NCBI GenBank assembly: GCA_946619805.1
Contig: CAMOMM010000031.1
Coordinates: forward strand, 1 to 8,258
Reading direction: 5' to 3'
DNA from: an uncultured Bacillota bacterium
Lineage (GTDB): Bacteria; Bacillota_I; Bacilli_A; Erysipelotrichales; Erysipelotrichaceae
Length of the DNA: 8,258 nucleotides
In this document: positions 1 to 6,120 of the stretch, one piece after another
Layout of the letters: each line of letters starts with the position of its first letter
Position numbering within the stretch: the stretch's first letter is position 1
Translations under genes and position numbers: made by a program
Notes under the pieces: generated by a model
What the model was told of the DNA's origin: nothing
The model's input: only the letters and a program-made list of their open reading frames with translations
Database searches by the model: none

Positions 1-331
1 CATGATCTTTGATGAACCGACAGCCGGGCAGGACATTGAGGGCAATATCCGTCTTGGTCAGATCCTGAAGGCTCTGCATGAAGCCGGCAAGACGGTCATA
101 ACAATTTCTCATGACATGGAATTTGTTGCCACCTACTTTGACAGAGTCATTGTCATGGCAACCAAGCACATCGTCAGAGAAGGAACCCCTAAGGAGATCT
201 TCTGGGACTTTGAATCACTGGAGAAGGCCATGCTCAAGCAGCCATATGTCTCCAGAGTATGCAAGGCCCTGGGAATTGAGGGTAATGTAATTTCCGTTGA
301 TGAGGCAGTTGAAAAAATACTGCGGAAATAA
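1..331 (+). CDS. ECF-type ABC transporter ATP-binding protein, C-terminal part (5' truncated by window edge)
   Basis: This is the last ~109 residues of an ABC ATPase; the reading frame enters from outside the window, so the ATG at position 2 is an internal Met. Visible motifs in order are Walker B with the D-loop region (IFDEPTAGQD, residues 2-11 of the visible part) and the H-loop (TISHDMEFV, about residues 34-42), followed by the 'REGTPKEIF' stretch common after the H-loop. EPTAGQD and a C-terminal extension ending in a small helical tail are typical of energy-coupling-factor (EcfA/CbiO-like) ATPases, which drive vitamin, metal or base uptake with a T subunit and a substrate-binding S subunit. 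Those partners are presumably encoded upstream. It could also be the second half of a fused double ATPase. The stop codon abuts the start of the MFS gene, so the two are translationally linked. The family is secure; the substrate is unknown. Confidence 0.9.
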   Translation, partial: MIFDEPTAGQDIEGNIRLGQILKALHEAGKTVITISHDMEFVATYFDRVIVMATKHIVREGTPKEIFWDFESLEKAMLKQPYVSRVCKALGIEGNVISVDEAVEKILRK

Positions 332-1489
332 ATGAGTTCGAATCATAAGAAACTCGCATATCTGGCGTTTGCCCTGTATTTTCTTTCCGGTGTGGTATGC
401 ATGCTGATCGGCAGTACCATGTCATCACTGGTTGAACTGTACAGGCAGCCGCTGGAAAAGATAGTGCTGTTCATCGGGGCATTCGCACTGGGGAGAACAC
501 TGTCTGTATATATAATAGGAAAATGGGCCAGAAAGGATCCTATGATGGTCCTTTTTCTGGGTACATGCCTGTTGATGACATACATGTACGGTGTGGTTCT
601 GATTCCGGTATACTACATCAGTCTGGTATGTGCTTTCCTGGGAGGAATCGGGATGAGTGCACAGGATGCAATCTGCCCGCTGTTTCTTTCCAGGGTATAT
701 CCTGAAAGTTATTCCTCAAGCCTGAGTGCCGGACAGGCACTGTATGGCATGGGAGGTTTTGCGATAAGTGCTCTGACCGGTCTGGTGCTGCAGATAAAAT
801 GGCCTTTCTATATGGCAAGTCTGCTGCTGGGATTGGTAGGAATATCGATGCTGGTACTTATACCTTTTACCAAATGGGAAAACAGTGAGTCTGAAGAGCA
901 GGAAGAGACCGTAAAGCCTCTGTATTCCAGAAACAACAGACTTGTACTGATCCTGCTGGGCGTGGCGCTTTTTGCCTACTGCAGCATCTGCAATGCTCTG
1001 GGATCATACATGTCAAGCTACATTGAACTGCTTTCGGGAAGCCGGGAAAAGGGTTCATATCTTCTGGCCATCTACAATCTGGTGATCGTGATTGGGGCAT
1101 TAACCTTCATGGGTCTTCTGAAAAAGATGAATGAAAGAACCGTCCTGGTTTTAAACTCAGCGGTGATTACCGCAGCCATGGCCATAGGATTGCTCATTGA
1201 TTCCCTGGAAGGATATTATGTGAGTTTTTCAGTTATCGGTTTCTTTCTGGGAGTGCTGTTTACCATCATAATCGCGATCGGTACCAGACTGGAATACCGC
1301 AATATCTCAGTTGCCAGCGCTTTTATTGCGACGATCGGCAGCTGCGGTGACATCTTCACTCCATTTGCGACATCACGTCTGATCCCGCATTTCGGAGTCA
1401 AATCAGCACTCTATTATACTGTTATAGTAATGGTCGTACAGACTGTTATATCTGTATTGGTTTATATGATGACAAAGGAGGAAGTATAA
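332..1489 (+). CDS. MFS transporter, 12 transmembrane segments
   Basis: A 385-residue integral membrane protein with the length and layout of a major facilitator superfamily permease. Hydrophobic segments lie at about residues 9-29, 43-62, 72-92, 96-116, 134-154, 158-178, 204-224, 241-261, 268-288, 295-315, 325-345 and 358-380. A charged acidic central loop (residues 181-200, rich in Glu and Ser) separates the two six-helix halves. The segment GRTLSVYIIGKWARKDP (54-70) sits where MFS motif A is expected, between helices 2 and 3. The ATG follows the ABC gene's TAA with no gap and only a weak GGAAA upstream, so its translation probably depends on coupling. It sits in an operon with a nucleoside phosphorylase, a TenA-like protein and a nucleoside hydrolase. 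This suggests import of a nucleoside, base or related glycoside, or export of a product, but the sequence alone does not give the substrate. Confidence 0.87.
   Translation: MSSNHKKLAYLAFALYFLSGVVCMLIGSTMSSLVELYRQPLEKIVLFIGAFALGRTLSVYIIGKWARKDPMMVLFLGTCLLMTYMYGVVLIPVYYISLVCAFLGGIGMSAQDAICPLFLSRVYPESYSSSLSAGQALYGMGGFAISALTGLVLQIKWPFYMASLLLGLVGISMLVLIPFTKWENSESEEQEETVKPLYSRNNRLVLILLGVALFAYCSICNALGSYMSSYIELLSGSREKGSYLLAIYNLVIVIGALTFMGLLKKMNERTVLVLNSAVITAAMAIGLLIDSLEGYYVSFSVIGFFLGVLFTIIIAIGTRLEYRNISVASAFIATIGSCGDIFTPFATSRLIPHFGVKSALYYTVIVMVVQTVISVLVYMMTKEEV
1474..1481 (+). promoter_or_regulatory. Strong ribosome binding site for the phosphorylase gene
   Basis: AAAGGAGG lies inside the last codons of the MFS gene, 9 nt before the ATG at 1491. 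It is the best Shine-Dalgarno match in the + strand operon and fixes the start of the phosphorylase gene. The upstream gene's TAA is separated from this ATG by one base. Confidence 0.8.
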
Positions 1490-1490
1490 T

Positions 1491-2252
1491 ATGCCAAGAA
1501 TTCAAAGCAAGGAAGTCCTGATGGATGACGGCAGTGGCAGACAGTACCACATTCACTGCAAGAAGGGTGAAGTGGGGAAGTATGTTCTGTTGCCGGGAGA
1601 TCCGTTCAGAACTGACATAATAGCCAGGCATTTTGATGACCCTCATCTGGTAGCCCACAACCGTGAGCATAAGACCTGGAGCGGTTATCTGGATGGTGAA
1701 CTGGTATCAGTATGCAGTACCGGCATGGGTGGCCCATCTACAGCCATCTGTCTGGAAGAACTGATCCATTGCGGAGCAGAAGTATTCATCAGAGTCGGAA
1801 CCTGCGGCAGGATCTGTGAGGAAAGCTATGATCCGACCCTGGAGGGCTGTGTCATAACCGGTGCCATCAGAGACGAGGGAACAACCGTCCACTATATTCC
1901 TATCGAATATCCGGCTATCGCCGACAGAGAAGTGACAAATGCTCTGGTAAAGGCAGCTAAGGATCTGGGATATCCGTTCGCTGAAGGAATTGCTCAGTCC
2001 AAGGACTCATTCTATGGACAGCATGATCCTGACAGCATGCCTGATGCACCAAGGCTGCATGAAAGATGGCAGGCCTGGGAAAGAGCGGGAGTAATGGCTT
2101 CTGAAATGGAAACCAGTACGCTGTTTGTCGTATCTGCCATCAGAGGTGTCAAGTCAGGTGCCATCATGGCATATGGCTCAATGAACGATCATACAATTGA
2201 AATCGCCTGCCAGGCTATCAGAAATCTGATCAAGGCTGACAGGGAGGGATAA
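1491..2252 (+). CDS. Uridine phosphorylase-like nucleoside phosphorylase
   Basis: A 253-residue member of the PNP/UDP family of nucleoside phosphorylases, the usual length for hexameric uridine phosphorylases. These cytosolic enzymes convert a nucleoside and phosphate to a free base and (deoxy)ribose 1-phosphate. Landmarks are LLPGDPFR (33-40, phosphate-binding Gly and Arg), CSTGMGGPS (75-83), FIRVGTCGRI (99-108, phosphate-binding Arg101 and Thr104), SKDSFYGQHDPD (170-181) and ASEMETSTL (203-211), the Glu-Met-Glu ribose-binding motif. Overall similarity is to Udp rather than to DeoD. The E. coli uracil-contacting pair Gln166/Arg168 aligns to Gln177 and, on my hand alignment, a non-Arg residue (Asp179). 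The 'FYGQH' form is, as I recall, common in Firmicute homologues, so this need not mean a new substrate. The stop is 2 nt before the TenA-like gene. Family is confident; strict uridine specificity is not. Confidence 0.88.
   Translation: MPRIQSKEVLMDDGSGRQYHIHCKKGEVGKYVLLPGDPFRTDIIARHFDDPHLVAHNREHKTWSGYLDGELVSVCSTGMGGPSTAICLEELIHCGAEVFIRVGTCGRICEESYDPTLEGCVITGAIRDEGTTVHYIPIEYPAIADREVTNALVKAAKDLGYPFAEGIAQSKDSFYGQHDPDSMPDAPRLHERWQAWERAGVMASEMETSTLFVVSAIRGVKSGAIMAYGSMNDHTIEIACQAIRNLIKADREG
2241..2248 (+). promoter_or_regulatory. Ribosome binding site for the TenA-like gene
   Basis: AGGGAGGG overlaps the final codons of the phosphorylase gene and lies 6 nt before the ATG at 2255. It supports that start and implies coupled translation of the two genes. 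Confidence 0.7.
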
Positions 2253-2254
2253 AC

Positions 2255-2971
2255 ATGGGTTTCTACGAGGAAACCCTGGCCCCTGTACTGCACAGGGTAG
2301 CACGAGAAATAGAAAAAACCGAGCACATGCAGGATATCCTGCATGGCACGATGTCCAAAGAACGTTTCCGCTTTCAGATCAGACAGAATTATCAGTATCT
2401 GCTGGATTATACCAGATGCTGGGCATTGGCATTAGCCAAGTGCCGCAGCTATAAGGAGATGGAAGTATTCTATCCGATCCTGAAGAATACGATGGAGTCA
2501 ACGGTAATGGTCAACCGTACCTATTGGGCAGATCAGCTGGGACTGTCAGTTGATGAGATGGATGCTGTTATCGAAGCCCCGGGCAAACGTTCCTATACGG
2601 CTTTCCAGTTAATGAGTGTTAATCAGGGCGGTCTGGCTGAAGCCATGATGGCACTGTTCCCATGTAACATTCTCTACCGTTATTTCGGAGAGGATCTGCT
2701 GGATCAGTGTGATCTGCCGCACGATAACATGTTCTATAAATGGCTGGAATACTATGCAACCGAAGAATATATCCGGAAGACGGAGAATGAGATCAACATC
2801 GTCAATAAGCTGTGCCGGGACAAAAGCGAGAAGGAAAAGGCCTATCTGCTGGAGATCCTGTGCAACAGCTGCAACTATGAGATACTGCAGTGGCAGGACA
2901 TGTACCATAACATGACAACCTGGCCGCTGGATGACATCTATCCGGAAAAGTTCACAACTCTTGAGGACTGA
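2255..2971 (+). CDS. TenA/thiaminase II-like protein with Asn replacing the canonical active-site Asp
   Basis: A 238-residue all-helical protein of the TenA (thiaminase II) family, matching the ~236 residues of B. subtilis TenA from end to end. TenA is a cytosolic C-N hydrolase that cleaves aminomethyl-HMP or thiamin to hydroxymethylpyrimidine in thiamin salvage. Hand alignment to B. subtilis TenA (from memory) keeps the nucleophile Cys135 as Cys137 (LFPCNILY), Tyr139 as Tyr141, Tyr112 as Tyr114 (SYT), Tyr47 as Tyr48, Tyr163 as Tyr166 or 167, and Glu205 as Glu209 (NYEILQW). The pyrimidine-contacting Asp44 is instead Asn45 (RQNYQYLL). The hydrolytic machinery is therefore present, but the pocket residue that reads the aminopyrimidine is altered. 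No thiamin synthesis gene is visible nearby; the neighbours are a nucleoside phosphorylase (2 nt upstream) and a nucleoside hydrolase (4 nt downstream). The substrate may be a nucleoside-like pyrimidine compound rather than thiamin, which is inference. I leave the symbol blank because function is uncertain. Confidence 0.85.
   Translation: MGFYEETLAPVLHRVAREIEKTEHMQDILHGTMSKERFRFQIRQNYQYLLDYTRCWALALAKCRSYKEMEVFYPILKNTMESTVMVNRTYWADQLGLSVDEMDAVIEAPGKRSYTAFQLMSVNQGGLAEAMMALFPCNILYRYFGEDLLDQCDLPHDNMFYKWLEYYATEEYIRKTENEINIVNKLCRDKSEKEKAYLLEILCNSCNYEILQWQDMYHNMTTWPLDDIYPEKFTTLED
2963..2967 (+). promoter_or_regulatory. Ribosome binding site that decides the nucleoside hydrolase start
   Basis: GAGGA in the last codons of the TenA-like gene lies 8 nt before the ATG at 2976. 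It supports that start over the in-frame ATG at 2931, which has no comparable site and would overlap the upstream gene by 41 nt. Confidence 0.65.
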
Positions 2972-2975
2972 TCTT

Positions 2976-3926
2976 ATGAGCGAAGAAAAAAGAAAGATCA
3001 TAATTGATACCGACTGCGGTTCCGATGATGCCATGGCCATTGCGATGGCTCTTAATGATGACAGATATGAAGTGATCATGCTGACAACGGTATCAGGCAA
3101 CGTCCGTCTGAAACAGGCAACATACAATGCTCTGACGACCCTTAAGGTCACTGACAGCTACTATCCGCCTGTATACATGGGCTGTGATGAAATGCTGGTC
3201 AGAGACTGGGTGGGATCAGCGGAGACACATGGAGATGACGGCATGGGAGATCTTGGTCTGGTAGACTATGACCTTAAACCGGCTGAGGGCAATGCCGTTA
3301 TCAGAATGCTGGAAGCTTTAAGAGAGAATCCGGAAAAGACAATAGACATCATTGCCTTAGGACCATTGACCAATCTGGCAGTTGCCATCCGTCTGGATCC
3401 TGAAACCATGAAGAGAGTAAGAAGGATCATCGTCATGGGTACTGCCGGGTTAGGTACCGGCAATGTTTCCCCGGTCGCTGAGTTCAATATCTGGCAGGAT
3501 GCGGAAGCCTGCAAGGTCGTTCTCAAGTCAGGTATTGATCCGCTGATTTTCGTCGGCTGGGATGCCTGTCTGGATGAGGCCATGCTGACACCTGAAGAGA
3601 TAAAGATGATCAGGGAATCGGGACCTCTGGGCAGATTCTGTATTGATTCAAATGTGGTTTTGATGGAAATGAACAAGGGCAGATTCGGTGACTATTATCT
3701 GGATATGGCAGATCCGTCAGCCATGGCAGCTGCACTTTATCCGGAGTGCATTGATAAATGTGACAAATACTATTGTGAGGTAGATACGGGAGAAGGTCCT
3801 AGTTATGGCGGGGTACTGGTGGATTTCTATCATTTCTCCGGCAAGGAGCCAAATGCCTATATCTGCAGCAAATTGAAACCGGAATTGTATAAAGAGTATA
3901 TATACAGGACCTTAAAGGTAAGATAG
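2976..3926 (+). CDS. Nucleoside hydrolase, inosine/uridine-preferring (IUNH) family
   Basis: A 316-residue calcium-dependent ribonucleoside hydrolase-like protein, the normal family length, expected to split nucleosides into free base and free pentose in the cytosol. Landmarks are the N-terminal metal-binding signature IIIDTDCGSDDAM (8-20, Asp11, Asp13, Asp17, Asp18), TVSGN (38-42), ETHGDDGMGD (83-92), ALGPLTNLA (127-135) and GNVSPVAEFNIWQD (162-175, with Asn163, Glu169 and Asn171 in the ribose-contacting positions). The C-terminal metal ligand is Asp246 in MADPSAMAAAL; the His that usually precedes this Asp (HDP) is Ala245 here. I start at 2976 because a GAGGA site sits 8 nt upstream and the metal motif then begins at residue 8, as is usual; an in-frame ATG at 2931 would add 15 unrelated residues. 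The isomerase-like gene follows after 14 nt with its own AAAGGA site. Base specificity cannot be read from the sequence. Confidence 0.9.
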   Translation: MSEEKRKIIIDTDCGSDDAMAIAMALNDDRYEVIMLTTVSGNVRLKQATYNALTTLKVTDSYYPPVYMGCDEMLVRDWVGSAETHGDDGMGDLGLVDYDLKPAEGNAVIRMLEALRENPEKTIDIIALGPLTNLAVAIRLDPETMKRVRRIIVMGTAGLGTGNVSPVAEFNIWQDAEACKVVLKSGIDPLIFVGWDACLDEAMLTPEEIKMIRESGPLGRFCIDSNVVLMEMNKGRFGDYYLDMADPSAMAAALYPECIDKCDKYYCEVDTGEGPSYGGVLVDFYHFSGKEPNAYICSKLKPELYKEYIYRTLKVR

Positions 3927-3940
3927 AGAAAGGAAAGACT

Positions 3941-5137
3941 ATGAAGGAACTGAAGGTTAAATTCTTAATGGGGCCACCTGATTGCAATGACCCAAACATC
4001 CCGCACTACAGTGATGAATTCCTGAAATCACTTTCGGCAGAACTCGGTATCAATGTTGTCCTTGGTGAAATGGATGAGGTTGCTGCTCAGCCATTACCGG
4101 TATACTTTATCGCATCAGGCGGTGCGGAAAACGGCTTTAAGGCAAACTATCAGAGTACAAAAGAACCTTATATTCTGTTAACCACACCTGGTTATAATTC
4201 ACTGGCAGCATCCATGGAGATCATGGGATTTCTGGCAGAGCATGATCTTAAGGGTGAGATCCTTCATGGAGACTTTGAAACCCTGGCCAAGCAGCTGAAA
4301 ATCAAACTGGCAGTAGCTGAGGCAAAGGAAGCCATGAAGCACCAGCATTTAGGATGCTTTGGTGAACCTGGTGGCCTGATTGCTTCTGATGTTGATTTCG
4401 CCAGACTGCAAGAGCTGACAGGGGCCAGATCAACAATGTTTGAACTGGATGAACTGATTGCTGAATATCACAAAGGTGGATATCCGGAAAACCAGTGGAC
4501 GGAACAGTTAAAGAAAAAGGGCTTCAGACCTGAAGAAACTGAAAAGGCTCTGAATGTCTATGGTGCCCTGAAGAGATTGATTGAAAAGTATCAGCTGACA
4601 GCAGTAACGGTAAGATGCTTTGACCTGCTTTCAGCCATTCATACAACAGGCTGTCTGGCTTTAGCCGTTCTTAATGCTGAAGGAATCCCGGCCGCCTGTG
4701 AAGGTGACCAGAAGGCTTTATTGAGCATGGTCATCATGAGAGTACTGACCGGCAAGTCAGGATTCATGGCAAATCCAAGCACTATGGATCCAAAGGCTTC
4801 TGAGATCATTTTCGCTCACTGCACGATCCCTCTGGATATGCCGGATGAGTATTTCCTGACAACACACTTTGAGTCAGGTATCGGTGTTGCCGTAGCTACA
4901 GATATTGCTCCGCAGGTAATGACGATATTCAAGTGCAACGGTGATTTAAGCAGACATTATGCCGGCAGAGCAGACCTTCTGGAAACCATGCATCTGGGAA
5001 CCTTATGCCGCAGCCAGATGAAACTGAGACTGGAAGACGGTACGGAATACTTCGCCAGAAGACCTATCAGCAACCACCACATTATCTGCAAGGGTGATTA
5101 CAAGGAAGTAATTGACGCTTTCTTTGAACAGTATTAA
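3941..5137 (+). CDS. L-fucose/L-arabinose isomerase-like protein, sugar isomerase family
   Basis: A 398-residue protein resembling the short Firmicute relatives of L-fucose isomerase; classical FucI is about 590 residues. The N-terminal part has SGGAENG (59-65) and TTPGYNSLAA (81-90), typical of the Rossmann-like domains of this family. The C-terminal part carries the catalytic-domain hallmarks: TVRCFDLL (223-230), PAACEGDQKALLSM (250-263, candidate metal ligands Glu254 and Asp256), AHC (292-294), TTHFESGIG (307-315), LCRSQMKL (355-362) and ISNHHIICKGD (376-386, candidate ligand His379 or His380). Such enzymes interconvert an aldose and a ketose using a divalent metal. It follows the nucleoside hydrolase by 14 nt, so it may act on the pentose that enzyme releases, or on a derivative of it. 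No sugar kinase or aldolase gene lies in the window. Fold assignment is good; the actual reaction is unknown, and a non-isomerase role is possible. Confidence 0.75.
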   Translation: MKELKVKFLMGPPDCNDPNIPHYSDEFLKSLSAELGINVVLGEMDEVAAQPLPVYFIASGGAENGFKANYQSTKEPYILLTTPGYNSLAASMEIMGFLAEHDLKGEILHGDFETLAKQLKIKLAVAEAKEAMKHQHLGCFGEPGGLIASDVDFARLQELTGARSTMFELDELIAEYHKGGYPENQWTEQLKKKGFRPEETEKALNVYGALKRLIEKYQLTAVTVRCFDLLSAIHTTGCLALAVLNAEGIPAACEGDQKALLSMVIMRVLTGKSGFMANPSTMDPKASEIIFAHCTIPLDMPDEYFLTTHFESGIGVAVATDIAPQVMTIFKCNGDLSRHYAGRADLLETMHLGTLCRSQMKLRLEDGTEYFARRPISNHHIICKGDYKEVIDAFFEQY

Positions 5138-5148
5138 TCAGAAAAGAC

Positions 5149-6042
5149 ATGAGAAAGCTCATTGTAATAATATGCCTGTTCTTTTGCATAGCCTTAAGCG
5201 GCTGCAGCAGATACGACAGAATTGAAGTAAGAGTTTCCGCCGGTGACTGGGTCGTTCTGGATAAATCCGAAGCTGAAAAGGCTTATCGGATCATTCAGGC
5301 ATTTGAAAACGGTGGTTACCGGGAAATAAGACCGGATGATATGGGAAAGGGCAATCTGGATTTTTACATCTGCATCCACAAGGGTGACAGTCAGATCGTA
5401 TATGATACCAGAGGACCTGAGTGGGCTAAGACGATGCCTGATCAGTCATATCACGCCTTTAAAACCAATTCTGACTTTTACAATGAACTTGTCACATTCT
5501 ACCAAAACTATTTTCCTCTGTTATATTCCATAGAGTATTCGTCAGCTGATCCTGTTATTTACTGTGAACATGATGGCAGATTTACACCTGATCAGCAGAG
5601 CATTTACCGTCTGTATCGGGAAATACGTCAGTCCGTCTGGCAGTATCCTTCACGGCTTCATTATGATGGAAGTTATGATGATGAAATATGCCGGATCGTC
5701 TATGACGACACTGTCATTAAGGAAACAATTCATCTGTTTAATGATTTCATGGTCATTAACGGCCGAAAGCTTCCGGTAAATAATGCTGAACTGGCAAGGT
5801 TCATCTTGCCGGATACGGAGATACCGGATGCCGGGAAATATTCTTCAGATGTTTATACGCTGATACTGAAAGAAGACAGAACAGGTATTCTTATGTCAGG
5901 TGATATGGAATATGAAGTCAAACTTGATATTGCCAGAGAGATAATTACGGGAATGGATGACGAAATCCCTTACCGCTATAAAGATAAGATGATCAGTTTT
6001 GAAGGTATAGGCGGACGCATTTATCTGAGAAAAGAAGGATAA
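5149..6042 (+). CDS. Lipoprotein of unknown function
   Basis: A 297-residue predicted membrane-anchored lipoprotein. Residues 1-18 form a short signal peptide (MRK, then a hydrophobic core) ending in the lipobox LSGC, with Cys19 as the lipidated residue, so the mature protein should sit on the outer face of the membrane. The mature part is polar and rich in Asp, Tyr and Ile, without recognisable catalytic motifs. Its last ~70 residues (230-297) have alternating hydrophobic/polar strands with turn residues, suggesting a small beta-rich domain, and contain DRTGILMSGDMEYEV. Similar tails occur, as I recall, in uncharacterised Firmicute lipoproteins. It starts 11 nt after the isomerase-like gene with only a weak purine-rich site (AGAAAAG), so it may be the operon's last member by read-through. 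Whether it serves the nucleoside pathway or is an unrelated passenger is not clear. Not to be read as the transporter's binding protein; it lacks that size and fold signature. Confidence 0.75.
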   Translation: MRKLIVIICLFFCIALSGCSRYDRIEVRVSAGDWVVLDKSEAEKAYRIIQAFENGGYREIRPDDMGKGNLDFYICIHKGDSQIVYDTRGPEWAKTMPDQSYHAFKTNSDFYNELVTFYQNYFPLLYSIEYSSADPVIYCEHDGRFTPDQQSIYRLYREIRQSVWQYPSRLHYDGSYDDEICRIVYDDTVIKETIHLFNDFMVINGRKLPVNNAELARFILPDTEIPDAGKYSSDVYTLILKEDRTGILMSGDMEYEVKLDIAREIITGMDDEIPYRYKDKMISFEGIGGRIYLRKEG

Positions 6043-6046
6043 CGAA

Positions 6047-6084
6047 AATAACCGGCAGCTGTTTAACGATGGCTGCTGGTTATT
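6047..6084 (+). terminator. 13-bp hairpin between lipoprotein and PAP2 genes, possible weak terminator
   Basis: Arms 6047-6059 (AATAACCGGCAGC) and 6072-6084 (GCTGCTGGTTATT) pair over 13 bp with one G-T wobble and enclose a 12-nt loop. It begins 4 nt after the lipoprotein stop. On the + strand the base is followed by GCGGTG rather than a T tract, so classical intrinsic termination would be weak; the only T-rich part is the stem's own TTATT. It may trim read-through, stabilise the 3' end of the upstream mRNA, or separate the PAP2 gene from the operon. The structure is clear; its function is inferred. Confidence 0.55.
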
Positions 6085-6108
6085 GCGGTGTCATGCACTA
6101 TACTGAAC

Positions 6109-6113
6109 AGGGG
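6109..6113 (+). promoter_or_regulatory. Ribosome binding site that decides the PAP2 gene start
   Basis: AGGGG lies 7 nt before the ATG at 6121. This favours the ATG over the in-frame GTG at 6088, which lies just past the hairpin and has no good site upstream. The ATG also gives an N-terminus (MKKLIEKIRK) of the basic kind usual before a first membrane helix. Confidence 0.65.
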
Positions 6114-6120
6114 TATTAAT

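Noticed and set aside
2255..2971. TenA-like protein as a haem-oxygenase-like diiron oxidase
   Set aside because: I see no Glu/His metal-ligand pattern (such as ExxH with DxxxH), whereas the TenA Cys, Glu and Tyr residues align well.
2931..2975. Longer N-terminus for the nucleoside hydrolase from the ATG at 2931
   Set aside because: It would add 15 residues before the metal motif, overlap the TenA-like gene by 41 nt and lacks a ribosome binding site; 2976 has GAGGA at a good distance.
2609..3151. A 180-codon open frame on the - strand opposite the TenA-like and nucleoside hydrolase genes
   Set aside because: It lies wholly opposite two clearly identified + strand genes, has no recognisable motif or convincing ribosome binding site, and is explained by codon bias in those genes.
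3266..3676. A 136-codon open frame on the - strand inside the nucleoside hydrolase gene
   Set aside because: It is a shadow of a gene with strong motif support; no domain or start signal of its own.
6099..6104. TATACT as a -10 promoter element for the PAP2 gene
   Set aside because: No acceptable -35 box lies about 17 nt upstream, and a start about 7 nt downstream would leave almost no leader and cut into the ribosome binding site.
6088..6120. Longer PAP2 protein from the GTG at 6088
   Set aside because: It begins 3 nt after the hairpin with no ribosome binding site; the ATG at 6121 has AGGGG 7 nt upstream.
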